The position numbers and the translations under genes are program-made. A DNA stretch of 64,000 nucleotides from Nannochloropsis oceanica (lineage: Eukaryota; Sar; Eustigmatophyceae; Eustigmatales; Monodopsidaceae): the NCBI GenBank assembly GCA_004519485.1, contig CP038128.1, forward strand, positions 451,001 to 515,000, in the 5' to 3' direction. The first letter of the stretch is position 1, and each line of letters starts with the position of its first letter. Of the stretch, positions 20,290 through 32,603 are shown piece by piece. The notes beneath the pieces were generated by a model. The model saw only the letters and a program-made list of their open reading frames with translations, was not told where the DNA came from and ran no database searches.

Positions 20290-23200
20290 TTATGCACTAG
20301 CAATCACCCCTTCAGTAACCGCTGCAAAGTCCGCCATTCCTCTCTCTCCCACCCCCACGCCCATTGCCGTACTCACCATCTTTACCTCCGACGGCGCTAT
20401 ACACTTCAACGCTTCGTCCTCCCTCACGTCAAACCTCACCCCAATCGCCCACCCCCCCGATGCCAACAGTAATTCCACAAAATCATCACTCGCCTGCAGC
20501 ACCTCCAGTCCTTGCCCTGACATCTTCATTGCTTGTTTCAAATCAACTCCATCTACAGTAACGCTCAACATCGGATTGACATCTCCAAGGGCCCGTCCGT
20601 CCAAAATAACCCTACTTTTGCTTCCCAAGGGCACCTGAATCGATGCTTGAAGATGCCGGCTGGAAGAGTTGGAGAGGTTGCGGCTCGCCAGCGAGAGTGA
20701 AGATGTAGCGACAGCAGCAGCAGCAGTAGCAGCAGTAGTGGGAAGGGTCCCTGCTCCTTGCTCCCACTCCATCGCCACCACTCCCTGCAACGTCCGCACC
20801 GTCGTCGTCACCTTCTCCAACGGCATGCAAGCCGCCAAGGGCGGGGCAAATATTACCAGCCTGTATCCAGCCCCCTCCCTCGTTGCTGGCCCCTTTCTCA
20901 CCCCTCCCAAGTACTTATAAAACCATCCCCCGACCGGCCCGCCAAACATGACGTGATTGCGCGAATTCATCGCAGGGCCCGCCTGGTCCGAGTTCCACAG
21001 CTCCCAAATCGTCGTCGCCGGCTCGAGGGGGTTCGTGAGCATATAGCCAAAAGAAGGATAATCCCTCTGTTGCAGCATTTGGACAGCTACGTCTGTCTTT
21101 CCCAGGCGCGATAATACTTCCAACATGTATTTCATCCCGATGATGCCAGTGGTAGAGTGGTACTTCTGTGTGTCCACCAAATCGCTTACGAGCTTTTCCT
21201 CAACCCCCTTTTGCAAATCAGCCGGGACGGCGCCCGCCCACAAAGGGAGGGCAAGGCACGTCTGAACCCCATTATCATAGGTCCCGCCATGGTAAAAGGC
21301 GGCATGGAATGCGCGTGTGAAAGAACGATGATATGCCCCATACACTTTCCCGTCCTCCTCCTTCCCCATCGCAAAGGCCATATCGGATAGCTGTTGCAGA
21401 TTCTCAAGGAAGGAAAACGAGCCCGTCAAGTGCGGGGAGCACATGGGCTGCCCCGGTACAGGACACCAATCGCCGTAGGATTTGTATAGGTTCACCACCC
21501 CCGCAACCTCCGCCGCCAGCAGCACCGAATCTACATACTTCGCCAACGCAGGATAAAACTCCTCCAAAATACCCACATCTCCTGTCTCTTCATACAAAAA
21601 GTAAACCAAGCTCGGGAAAGCTGAACCCCACGAAGGATCCGCCGGGCGTCCCCCGATAGAAAAAGGAGCAGTATCGCCAATCTGGCCTGCCGCATCCTGG
21701 GTATCAGTAATGTCCCGGACAAATTTTAAGTAGGTTGCAACCATATCAAAATTAAACAAGGCCTCTTCCCCGGATAGCTGGGCATCTCCTAACCATCCCT
21801 TGCGTTCATCCCGCTGAGGACAGTCGGTGGGGACTGACATGATATTAGCCCGTTGGCCCCAATGGATCGCCTTTTGGATCTGATTCAGCAACGCGTCCGA
21901 GAAGGTAATATCACCAATGGGCACGACGTCTGTGTGCAAAACAATCGCTTTCACATCACTCAGCCGCGGCTCATATCCCCGTATCTCCACATACCGAAAC
22001 CCATGATATGTAAATGTTGGTTCAAACACCACCCTCTCCTCTTCTTCCACCTCTCCCTCCCTACTCCTCGCCGCTTCTTTCCTTCCATTTTCCCTTTCAT
22101 CCTCATCAAAAATATACACATCTGTTGCCCGTGCGCCTCTCAAATTATCCACCGAGATCATTCCAGGTTCGGGCACGGCCGCAATGCCTGCATGTTGCAA
22201 CACCTCGGCATGCCTTAGAGTCACGCTCCCCTTCCCTCTTCTAGGCAAAGACAGTGCTACCCGCCCGGCGATATTCTGGCCAAAATCCACGACAAACACC
22301 CCTTGCTGTGGTTCTGTGAGAGAAATAGCCACCAATTCTTCCATCCGACGAATGGGAGGCATCTTTGGAGAAATCAATTCACCAGTAGGTGGGTTGCTTG
22401 AAACCACTGCAGGTACCCACGTGGCAGCAAATCCATCACTACCAGCAGCACCAGAAATGCCGGTTTTGAAGAAGGCCGGATCATCCCAACCGACAAGGCG
22501 AGCAGCGAGCCGACCGTCGAAAACTTCCCCGTTATACACAGAGTCGTATACAATGGGGCCGACGGCACACAACCACATTTCCTGCTGCTTCGAAGAGGTG
22601 CTGAGGACTTCCTTCCCATTCACAAAAAGCTTGGCAATAAACGTCCGGGGGACGTCGGTGGGTTCCGCCCCTCCATTCGTGCTATACCAGCCATTGCCCA
22701 AAGAGATACCCAACACATTCCCACCCTCACCCCTTTCCCCTCCTTTTATCAAGCCTGTGACATCATAGACCGAATAAGGCACCCGTCGTCCGTAATCCGT
22801 CCATCCGCTTTCTAATTCAGCATCCGAGACCCTCGCTCCATTCAAAGACGCTTGGAAATACCCCAACCCCGCCATCACCAACAACGCCCGCTCGACCTTC
22901 TCGCTATTAGGGACGATAAATGGTGCACGACACAGATTTTGTGTGGAGCTATTGGCAGCCACTAGCCAGTCGGCCCCCGCCCAGTCCTTGGAAGCATTTA
23001 GCATGCCCGTCACAAAACGAGCTGCCGGCGAAGGTTGGCTTTGCACTGCTCCCGTCGTCTCCGCCTTCTTCCTCGTCGTGGTGGAAGAGGAGATGGAGGG
23101 AGACACAGGCAACACATCCGTCGCCACCCACGCAGTCACCGTCCAATCATAAGCAGTCGCACTAGCCAAAGCGGCTGTGGGAAGCTCTCCCACCGAGCCA

Positions 23201-23706
23201 AATCTTATGTGCCGGCTCTCCGAATTGTTGACACGCCCCGAATCCCAAATCACTTCTCTGCCAGCATCCGCAGCCGTGATAATGATGCGAAAAGCCTCTT
23301 GGTAGGCACCACGGACGGATATATCAGAAGGCTCCACCACCCACGCAAACCGTGGGTTGGCCACGTCGATCCCCATGGCGGGACAGGGCATATACTCGAC
23401 TCGCTGGCTGGTAATGGTGTACTCTGTCGTTGGGTTGTGGATCGTAATGAATGAGAGAATTAAGGGGAGATGATCTGGTGGGAGAAGTCGTGTCTGTCGC
23501 TATCCGGCTGCAAGGGAATGATGATGGAGACTTTGGGCAAAAGCTTGGCGTGGTCGCGAGCCCTGAGAAGACCGAAGAGGGCAATCATGGTGAATGATTT
23601 CCCTCCATTTCCCCTCCTTCCGTCCATACGCACCCAGAGAATCAGCCAGAGAGAAGCAAGCAATAGTTGCCACCATCGCCGAGAGGGGAACAGCTAGAAG
23701 CTGCAT
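20290..23706 (-). CDS. secreted alpha-L-rhamnosidase (GH78 family)
   Basis: The main exon, 20290-23423, encodes a full GH78 protein. It opens with RVEYMPCPAMGIDVANPRFAW, the family's N-terminal beta-domain, followed by the (alpha/alpha)6 barrel with VPTDCPQRDERKGWLGDAQ (the Asp and Glu residues of the acid-base region), YGDWCPVPG and ATTIWELWNSDQ. A first exon at 23634-23706 is inferred: its ATG begins a clear signal peptide (MQLLAVPLSAMVATIACFSL), the donor is GTGCGT, and a 210-nt intron joins in phase to give about 1068 residues. The family releases terminal L-rhamnose from polysaccharides or glycosides. The signal peptide suggests action in the secretory pathway, cell wall or outside. The 5' exon is inference; the enzyme family is firm. 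Confidence 0.9.
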
Positions 23707-24355
23707 GGATCTGTGCGCATAATGGTGTGCGAGGAACGGGGTCGTGTGAGGGCGTGGCGGTTGATATTTGCTGTGGCTGGATGAGTGTAATGGTTTTGTA
23801 TGTGTGTCGAACAATCAATGAAAGCACATAGTCTGCAGCAATCTCAATAAACCTCTTGGTGTGTGTTCTAATTGCTCCGGGGAGAGATGTGGTGGTGGCA
23901 GGGAAAATCGATGTGTCACCCTGCGGGAGGTACCAGCAAGCCGTATGCTGCAAGGCGCCACAACAGGGCAGATTGCGTCCTGTCACAGAAAGGATATTTT
24001 AGGAAGCGTGAGAAAGGCCACATGTACATCTGCATCTATCGCCTTGCTCATGTGCTGCTTTGTGTGGCATGCTCAGGTAACCAAAAAGGCACTTGATACT
24101 GCACGGAGAAGCAACAGCAGACGTGCTTCAACTCAAAACGTTTTCACCCACACTCCCACAAGCCTGCAGCGTGCTTGTAATTCATTCTTTGTCATTTCGG
24201 CCAGGTTTTCATCATCACAGATTTCTTCTACAGTATGCATTCCACATTTTTCAAAATATATCTCTATCAAGCCTGCTGACTCCACTGCACACAGCCAAGT
24301 AAGCGTCGCGAAAACCTCCCCTTCAATTTCGCCCCCCACCCTTTTTTCCCCATTA
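23707..24355. other. intergenic region
   Basis: Between the rhamnosidase start and the 3' end of the upstream VTC2-like gene. Apparent open frames lack any recognisable domain. Confidence 0.45.
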
Positions 24356-26012
24356 TCATACCTCCACCTCATCAGCCGGCATCTCCGTACACTCCTCCAC
24401 CAACTCTTTGAATACCTCTCCACTCACACCGTAGGTCTTATCCCACAAATCCCAAACAATATCAGCGTTCAGCAATGTCTCGTCCCTCCATTGCGTCTCA
24501 TTCATCACCAACAACAACCCAGCAGCTTCCGGAAATCCCACCGAAGTAAAATCAAGCGTCAGATCCGAAAACCGCCTCGGCATGATGTATAAATGCTTCC
24601 CATTCATAAGCAGACTAAAAGGGATATTCCGACTCACCAATACATCCAGGCAATGTGCGCCCGCTTTGGCCAAAGCCGGCACCGACGTCCCCGACAATGC
24701 CATCGATCGAATAGGATGGTGCTTTATTCCGATCACAGAGAGCTCTACCCCCGGAAAGGAGGTCAGCATAGGTTGCCGTAATGGCAATCGCTCTATAGGG
24801 ATGAGTCCATCAGGCCCATCACTGAAACTCCAAAACTGAAAATGAAGGTGGTTGATGGTCGCACGCGCTCCCCAAGAATTAAAGCCTAATCGAAGCTTCG
24901 TCTTTTTTGCTGTCTGTCTCGGTTCTTGATCCATAGCCTCGTTGCTCGCGAGCAGCTCGGCGGCAAAGCTCAAACCGACCGTCAGTGCGTCCAATGAATC
25001 ACTCAACACCTGAGGGCGCTTCTCGAAAATGAAGGGGCAAAGAACGCCAGACAAATCTCCAATCGGATAGGGATTAATAAACACCCCGTGCTGGTGCTTT
25101 TGTGCCTCTTCTCTTTCCGCGAAGTCCCCCCTCTCCACTGGCTGACATTGCGTCGTTATCGTCTGGCTGCTGCTGCCACTGCTCCTGCTGCTCTTGCTGC
25201 TCCTGCTGCTACCTCCTTCCTCATCCTGTGGCAGCTGATACCAGAACATCAAATCCTGCGACGGGGCCATAAGAAAGCTGAATATGTCCTCCTCAAAGGG
25301 GATGGAGACATGATTCACTTGCGTTGCTGCCATCGAAGACGGCTTGGAAGCCCTTCCGGGGTTTCGATATAATTCACATGCCCACGGAAAGTCTTTGCCT
25401 TGAGAGTGCCGTGTCTCGGCGCCTTTGACGGAAGTTTTAAAAATGTCGCCTTGTTTTTCTTTAGCCTCCCAGATGTACTTTATGAGTCGGCCGAGTGTGA
25501 GAGCGTTAGGGTTAAGGGTGCCTTGGAGACCCTTGCTGCCGGCTCCCTGTTGTTATGGGGTTGAGGTTTGAGGGGTGAGATGTGAATAGCTCAAAGTGTG
25601 ACAAACATGAAGAAATGGACATACTTTATAAGAGATATCGTTCGTATTTTCGCGTCATAATTTATCTGTGCTCAAAAGCACGTACCAGTGCCAGAATGAA
25701 CCGCATGAACGACGACGAAGAGGAAGAGGTAATGGTGGAATGCAAGGGCACAGGACTTTGATAGACCAACATATCTATCGCGCTTTTGCCGTCACCAATT
25801 CCATACAAGTCTTGCACTATGCCTTGTGGCAAGCCCTGAATGCACGGCCACGACGCGGCCCAGCTTGTCTCCTCAGGTCCGGCTCCGGAGTAGGCGCTTC
25901 TTGTAATGGCGCCATGGGGCCTGCCGGGACGAAAATGCATAACCACAACTAGGAAAGGCAAGACTAGCAGGATAGCTGTCAAGAATTTGAATGTCTTGGT
26001 GCCTGTTGACAT
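24356..26012 (-). CDS. GDP-L-galactose/GDP-D-glucose phosphorylase family protein (VTC2-like)
   Basis: Two exons are inferred: 25686-26012 and 24356-25546, with a 139-nt intron (donor GTACGT, acceptor AACAG) joined in phase, giving 505 residues. Conserved coding continues upstream of the internal ATG at 25333, including the family's N-terminal block (LIKYIWEAKEKQGDIFKTSV, then WACELYRNPGR). The catalytic HIT-type motif is intact: GFNSWGARATINHLHFQ at about residues 330-346. VTC2-type enzymes convert GDP-L-galactose plus phosphate to L-galactose-1-phosphate, the committed step of plant-type ascorbate synthesis; animal GDPGP1 acts on GDP-glucose. The sequence cannot decide the substrate. Exon 1 begins with a hydrophobic segment (residues 9-26) that would anchor or target the protein, which is odd for a normally cytosolic enzyme. 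Exon 1 is less certain than exon 2. Confidence 0.82.
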
Positions 26013-26498
26013 GAGTGGTGGTGGGGTTTTAGTGTGGGTGTTTACTTGGGAAGGCCCATATCGAATGCTTACCTTTGTGCGAGACCAACCAACATCGAAC
26101 TTGATTTGGGCCGCGCGTCCGTGGCAAGCTTCTACTCACAGGGCTCCCCCTACTTCTGCTTAGCCATCGCGGTCGCATGGTGGGCTCAACACATGGAACT
26201 TTGTCCTGTTCGTTCACCATTTGTCGTGGTGGGATTATGATATGATGAGCGAATCATTGTATCGTCAACAACTCGTTCTCCATCACACAAGTTGACACAA
26301 CTTCACGCACACACCACACCACCCACACGCCCTACCCATCTTTGCACACCCGCTCTATACAGGCCAACAAATATATTCCCTAACATTCTGAGTCTGTTTT
26401 TTTTTACTTCCGGGCGTCGCAGCTTTTCGACTCAAGTCAATACCAAAGGGCCCAGGATACGTAACATCGTCGTATAATAGCATCATCAGTCCTCCAGC
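26013..26498. promoter_or_regulatory. divergent promoter region
   Basis: 486 bp between the VTC2-like and mS23-like starts. It is rich in CA and CCA near the mS23 start. No defined element was recognised. Confidence 0.4.
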
Positions 26499-29054
26499 AT
26501 GTCGGCCCGCAAAATCAATCCTTTCAAGGGCACCAACGTGCTGCACCGGCTCCGGGCCAAGGCCCGCACGGGCATGAAGGCGCCGGGTTGGATCATGGCG
26601 GCTATGACTGCGATTCCTCCTGGAACGCTGCCCGCCCAACCCAGCAAGGTATGTGAAAAGAAGTAGAACAAGTCCGTGCGCGTCATAACATTCGTGCTGC
26701 AACCACTTAACTCACTCCCTGCTGAATACACAAATGCCATTCTCTTTCTCTTTCCTCAGATCCCGAAGCTGGTGCTGCCGACCGACCGTCTTCTGGCCGG
26801 ATATGAACGTCGCTTCCCCGAGACGAGCGACGAGGTAGTACGGACAGTGGACGGCTTGCTCGTGAACCGCAGCATGGTCTTCGTTCAAAAACAGCATGAC
26901 TTCATCAAGCAAGGCCATACGGAAGCTGAGGCGTTCAAGTTGACCGAAAAGGCCCTGGTGGAAGAAGAGGGCCGCGCCCTGAAACAACTAGAGGAGATGA
27001 CAGCAGAGGCTAGGGCCAAGGGGGCGGTGCCTGCGCTCAGTGCCATTGAAAGAGAACGAGAAGGGGACAGCCGTTGGGAGCGCCTGCAATTTTGGCGGAA
27101 AGAGCTAGGGGAGTCGCCTTATGAGAGCTGGTCGCATGGAAAGCGGGCGTCGTTGGATAGGTGGCTGACAAAGGACCTCTTGGGGTGGGCGCCGCACCAG
27201 ACCCGCTACCTGGGACAGAATCGTTTTATGGTTCATCTGCAGGCGGTGCGAGAGCTAATTTTCGCGGATGTGCAGGCACCACTGAAGCAGAGGTTACGAG
27301 AGGGAGTGGGGATGGGTTTGACGGAGAAGGAGCTGTTTGGATTGCGGTATGAGACGGCGATGGGTGAGTACAGGGAATGGGAGGGGAGGTTGAGGGCGAG
27401 GAGGTGGGGGGACTGGGGGAAGGAGCAGGTGGAAGAATTGCATGAGTGGGTGGATGAGAATTATGGCATGGTTTTGGCGGGTGTGGAAGATGCGTGGCCG
27501 CAGGTGGAGGGGGGTGTGACGGATGTGGAACGGAAAGCGGCGAGAAGGCAGGTGTTGATGGTAATGGCCTTCCCCCTCTTGAGGCCGGAGATGCAGGGTG
27601 TGCCCTACCTCAGTCGGCATCTGACCAAGGCCTTCTTGGAAGTGAGCAGATATGAGGCGTGTGCGGGGTTACGGCCTATCGTGAGCAGCTCGGGGCCATT
27701 GGGGAAGGCGAAGGCCTGCTATGCAACGGGAGAAAGCATGCTGAGTGACGCGATGCCCAAGCTGGTGGTGAAGAGCTTCGTCACCCTTGCCTTAGAGAGG
27801 CCATTCGCCTGGCAGCTGCTGCGGTACTTGTTGGTCTATCGCATCTCAAACGCCCCGTCCGTGGCGGCACTTGAGGGCTTGCCGGAATTGCGGGGAATGG
27901 GAGGGCGGGGGGAGATTGCGAAGCGTGTGGAGGGACAGTGGAAGAATCTGACCGAAATTCTAATGACACTGGCAGCGAATGACGACACTTCGGGCCTGAG
28001 CCAGGATATAGAGATGGCATATGAGGGAATTAACGAGCTGCACCGTGTGGCTCAGGAGTTGTTGTTTTTGGGAGCGGAGGGCGAAGGCGGGAGGGAGGGA
28101 GGGCATTCCTTTGTGGATCGGGAGATCGATGCGTATATTGCTGAGCACCACGGGTGGGTGGATGAGGACCTGGCAATTGGTGAGGTTTTAAGACGGTATG
28201 ATGCAACTGTTGATGGGATGTTTGGCGCTGGTATCCCCCCGGCACACAAGGCTGAGGTGGCTCGGGTGGAGAAGAGAGAGAGTGAGGTCCTGGAGAGCGC
28301 CAGGTTGGATTTCGCGTTTAGCAAAAGGGAGGGGAGTAGGATGGCTTGGGAGATGGCGGAGGGCATGCAGGAGGTGGATGCTTATGACAGGGAGTGGTTG
28401 ACACGTAGGAGGGGGGAGGAAGGGGATGAGGGGAGGGAGGAAGCGGTGAATGGGGAGGATTGGGAGGAATGGCGATTGGAATTGAAGGCGTCGGGGATCA
28501 AGACGGCGGAGGAGGAGGAGGAGGAGGAGAACAAGAAGAAGGCGGCGAAAGAGGCCAAGTCAATGGAAGCTGGGCGTGGTGCTTATGAACCACGAGGGGA
28601 GTGGCAGTGGGGAGGGAGTAGAGGAGGGAGGAGGGAGAGCGGTCGAGGCGGACGTGGTGGTTGGGACCGCTCTGGTGTTGAAGGAAGGGATCATGACGGA
28701 CAGTATGGTAGGTCTGGGCGAGGAGCAGGTGGTATAGGAAGGGAATATGACCGGCGTGCTAGTGGGGCTGGGACTGGAGGCAGCAGCAGTTTTGCGGATC
28801 GGAATCGATTTGCGTCGCCGACAGGTGGAGGGGGGCAGAGGTGGCCGTCTTCGGATAGTAATAATACAGGGAAGACGGAAAGAAGCGCTGGCGGTGCTGG
28901 CTCTGGAGCATTTGGGCGAGGAGGAGGAGGGAGCAAGAGGGGTGGCGGGGTAGGAGGTCGGGGGGGAGGAGAGAGAGGTGGGATGGGTGGGGTACGAGGA
29001 CGAGGTCGTGGGATCGGCGGGGGAAGGACAGGAGGAGAGAACAGGAGTGACTAG
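26499..29054 (+). CDS. mitochondrial small-subunit ribosomal protein mS23-like, with RG-rich tail
   Basis: Two exons, 26499-26648 and 26760-29054, with a 111-nt intron; 814 residues. The N-terminal ~120 residues fit the mS23/Rsm25 pattern: PGWIMAAMTAIPPGTLP, then IPKLVLPTDRLLAGYERRFPE, and FVQKQHDFIKQGHTEAEAF. This family sits in the mitoribosome small subunit. Ordinary members are 150-300 residues; this one continues with about 550 mostly helical residues I do not recognise and then a Gly/Arg/Ser-rich tail (about residues 690-814) with repeated RGG/GRGG, an RNA-binding type sequence. The fusion could be a lineage-specific expansion, as seen in protist mitoribosomes. No strong presequence is evident beyond basic residues at the start. 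Family assignment is by motif reading, so moderate. Confidence 0.65.
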
Positions 29055-29399
29055 ATCAGGAGTTTTCTAGACGCACGGCAAAGCACGGCAAAGGACTAAA
29101 CATATGCAAGAAACAAAAACAAAAATCAAAAGCTCAAGCTTGCTCTCGTCGTCGTTCTCCGCAACGGATGATCGGTGAGCCTGAAGGCCATGGCCACTCG
29201 ACCATAACAAGCCCACCGCGTCCTCTGCGAACGCCGCAAATAGCCTGACGACTTCGAAAGCGATGTCAATGAGCGGGTTCGTATGTACAGGTTTCGCAGT
29301 GGCTATTCGTTTAGTCCTCTCTCAGCTCACTTGCGTCTTCTCGTGTGTGCTCCATCCTCAATCAGCCCACACCGCACGGACCAACCACACAACCACAGG
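29055..29399. promoter_or_regulatory. intergenic/promoter region upstream of PDH E1-alpha
   Basis: 345 bp between tandem genes. AGCACGGCAA is repeated in tandem near 29075. It should contain the mS23-like terminator and the PDH promoter. Confidence 0.4.
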
Positions 29400-30735
29400 A
29401 TGTTCACCATGCGATGTGGACTCCGGGTCCTCGGACACAAGGTTTGCAGCGGTAGCAGCGTGACGGCGGCGGCGGCGGCTCGTGGCATGGCGCCCAAGGC
29501 TGCCTTCTCGTCGGCCGCCTCTATCACGGTCGATCTCTCCAAAGCCTTCGACTTGCACAGTACGTTCTATGATTGCTTGCCAACCTACGTATCGCATGCC
29601 CCATCCGTGGCTAGACATCACACTCTATCGTTCCATTTGCACCTCCCTTCTCTCAATCATAGACCTGGAAGCAGCCCCCCCCACCGAGGCCACGGCCACT
29701 AAGGAAGAGCTAGTCGAATATCTGCGGCTCATGTACACAATGCGGCGCATGGAGATCACGTGTGACACTGAGTACAAAGCCCGGACCATCCGTGGGTTTT
29801 GCCACTTGTACGATGGACAGGAAGCCGTGGCGGTGGGGGTAAACTCGGCATTGGACTTCAATGATTCATGGATTACCTCTTACCGATGCCATTGCGTGGC
29901 GCTTTCTCGCGGGTCAACGGTGGAGCAAATTATTTCCGAGCTCTTCGGGTTCAAGGAGGGGACAGTTAAGGGAAAGGGTGGCTCGATGCATTTTTATAGC
30001 AAGAAGCACAATTTTTACGGCGGGCAGGGGATCGTCGGGGCGCAGGTGCCAGTGGGGACGGGCTTGGCCTTCGCGAACAAATACAATACTCCTCCCGGGG
30101 AGAACATGCCTGTGGCAATTGCGATGTACGGAGACGGGGCAGCCAACCAGGGCCAGATCTGGGAGGCTGCCAACATGGCGGCGTTGTGGAAGTTGCCGAT
30201 GATTTTTTGCATTGAGAATAACCAGTATGGGATGGGGACGTCGATTGAGCGGTCAAGCTCCAACACGAGGTACTACACCATGGGGAATAAAATACCCGGA
30301 ATTCGCATGGATGGCATGAATGTGGTGGCCGTCCGCGAGGGGATGAAGTTCGTGAAGGACTTTGTGGGGTCGGGGAACGGCCCGATTTTCGTGGAGATGA
30401 ATACTTACCGTTACCACGGGCACTCCATGTCCGACCCGGGCACGACCTACCGCAACCGCGACGAGATCGTTCAGACACGCTCCACCCGGGACCCGATCGA
30501 GTGGGTAAAGAAGAACCTGGTCGACCACTCGATGCTGTCTTCGGATGGTGTCAAGGAGATGGAGAAGGGGATTCGGAAAGAGGTCCAGGATGCGTTGAAG
30601 AAGGCCAAGGCTGGGTCTCAGCCGCCGTTGGAGGAATTGTTCAGGGATATCTACAGCGCGGATGAGAAGGGCACGAATCAGTACCCGCCTTACATTCGTA
30701 TGCCTGATCGGACAAAGAGCAGGGAGTTTGCGTAG
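29400..30735 (+). CDS. PDHA1: mitochondrial pyruvate dehydrogenase E1 subunit alpha
   Basis: Two exons, 29400-29559 and 29663-30735, with a 103-nt intron; 410 residues, the usual length. The first ~45 residues are a basic, Ala/Ser-rich mitochondrial presequence. The mature part has the thiamine diphosphate motif GDGAANQGQIWEAANMAALW through IENNQYGMGTS, the substrate loop YRCHC, and the regulatory loop YRYHGHSMSDPGTTYR, which contains the serines phosphorylated by PDH kinase in other eukaryotes. E1-alpha pairs with E1-beta to decarboxylate pyruvate and pass the acetyl group to E2. The mitochondrial-type sequence (YRYHGHSMSDP) and lack of a signal peptide argue against the plastid isoform. All key residues are present. 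Confidence 0.96.
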
Positions 30736-31169
30736 AGTGTTAGGAGGAAGGGAGGGACGGAGAGGAGGGTGGACCCCGTGGATGAGTAGGGGTGTCTTTC
30801 CTTGAGGAGTGAGTGAGAGGAAATGATTTTGTGTAGTGAGTGACAACGAAACAAACGAGGAAGACGACCATTGCGAATTCGAGTTTCCAACGAACGAAGA
30901 CATGAAAGAAGCACAGAGAGGGAATACATGTTTGTTAGAGAGTATGCGCGGCCTTTTCCCCTCGGCACTTAGTCGTGCTCCTGCATTGCCTTTCATCGTC
31001 GTTTTTTCCCTTTTGTTTTTCCTTCTTTTCTCGTGTGTGTACTCTTCCTCGCGTGTATTTCTACATTCCTCCACTTCGTTTTCCTTCCTTTGTTCTCAAT
31101 ACCCGCCTCTTCCTCCCTCCCTTCCTCCCTTCCCATATTCCGAGGGCACAGGCCAGAGCCCTTCTCCTT
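30736..31169. other. convergent intergenic region
   Basis: Separates the PDH E1-alpha and Rpn13 3' ends. The second half is strongly CT-rich on the plus strand. No gene is supported. Confidence 0.5.
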
Positions 31170-32350
31170 TTACTCTTTCCCCTCATCCTTCTCCTCCTCC
31201 ATCTTCTCACCCCCCTCACCCCGGTCCCCGGCCTCTCCCTCCTGCTGCTGCAACGCCAACAACGCCTGCAAAAACGCGTCCACGTTATTCCCCGCCGACA
31301 GGGCCTCCATCCCTCTGCTTGCGTCCAAGCCAAAATTACTCATAATAGAATTGAAATTATCCGTTTGCAACGCCCCCGTCAAGCTTCCCAGAGTCGACCT
31401 GAATTGAGGGCTATGCATGATCGCCTCCAGCTGCTCCGGTGTCTGCTGCCCCTCCGCCAACAAGGGAATCAGCTGTTCTTGCACCGCCGGGTCGGAAAGC
31501 ACGCCCGAACGGAGCACTTCATCCGCGTTGACAATCTCGGTCAAGGGCACCGTCCGCTGCTGCTGCTGCTGCTGCTGCATGCCCGTCAGATTCATCATGG
31601 CGCGCTGCAAATCCGCCGCAGTCAGTTGCCCTCCACGTCCTGTGGCGCCGGCGCTGCTGCTACCAGATGCGGGAGCCGTTACCGCAGCCGACGGGCCGGG
31701 CACGCGGGTCTGGGCCCCCGTGGTCCCGCCCCCCAGCATGGACGAAAGCAGGTCTTCCACATTTTGCTGCGAAGCCGGCGCATCTCCCGTACCTCCCGCG
31801 GCACCTGTCCCACCGGCGCCACCTTCCTCCGCCTCACTGGGGGGAGGGTTGGTCATGCATTCGTTCAGGCGCTTCACAAGCTCTTCGTCCTTCTCATCTG
31901 ATGCGCTTTGCATCCAGAAGAAGAAGCGACGGGAGGAACCCCCCTGATATTGCAAGATGTACACGCGATCTTTTTCCCGGCCCGTGTTGACCCGGGCAAA
32001 GTAGGCGTCGTGGGGCATGGCAATCACATCCTCAACTACTGTGTTGGTTGTCCGGTCTTTCCACTGCAGGTGCGTGAGCTCGTCAACGTGCTTGAGGAGG
32101 GTCAGTTGGCCCTTGCGCCGGTCCGGCGTGATCAGAAACTTGTTATTGCCCTTATCTTCCACATCGCACCTCCCAGCCTTGAACGTCACGTACTGTAGGT
32201 GGCAGGATTAGGTTGTGAGGTATGAGGAGGATGGGGGTGAGAGATAGAGAGACAGAGAGAGAGAGAGAGAGGCGAGGAGGAAGGGAGAGGAACGCGAGCA
32301 AAACTTACCTCGCGCGTCGTGGGGACAAAGCTGCCAAAAAATCGCTCCAT
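31170..32350 (-). CDS. RPN13: 26S proteasome ubiquitin receptor Rpn13/ADRM1
   Basis: Two exons are inferred: a 14-codon first exon (32309-32350, MERFFGSFVPTTRE) and 31170-32192, with a 116-nt intron, giving 354 residues. The N-terminal Pru domain is clear: VTFKAGRCDVEDKGNNK, the GQLTLLKHVDELTHLQW block, and RVYILQYQG then FFFWMQ, which bind ubiquitin and Rpn2 in known proteins. After a Gly/Ala/Thr linker and a Gln run, the C-terminal DEUBAD region begins near LTEIVNADEVL and includes QEQLIPLLAEGQQTPEQLEAI, the docking surface for UCH37. It therefore looks complete and functional at the proteasome lid/base. The short first exon is fixed by the phase and the conserved FVTFKAG junction. Confidence 0.94.
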
Positions 32351-32603
32351 CCTGTGGCCGCTGCTACTGCTACCGCTGCTGCAGCTGATAGAGTCTGTGT
32401 TAGTAGGGGGAAGAGTTTTGCGGAGAACATGAATGACTTCGGGCGATTATGTGATGATGACGGCACCTCATTCGATCACAAAAGCGGAGCGCCACACGCC
32501 AGCACAGACCATGCACACGGAAATCCAACAAACCCTGCTCAAGACTTGCCTGTACTCCAATGACAGGTTCCGAGCCGCGCCATTATTGGCACTTCCTGAG
32601 ACC

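Noticed and set aside
25321-25550. Apparent frame change at the start of the VTC2-like open frame
   Set aside because: Reading upstream in the same frame gives family-like sequence back to an acceptor at 25547, so no shift is needed.
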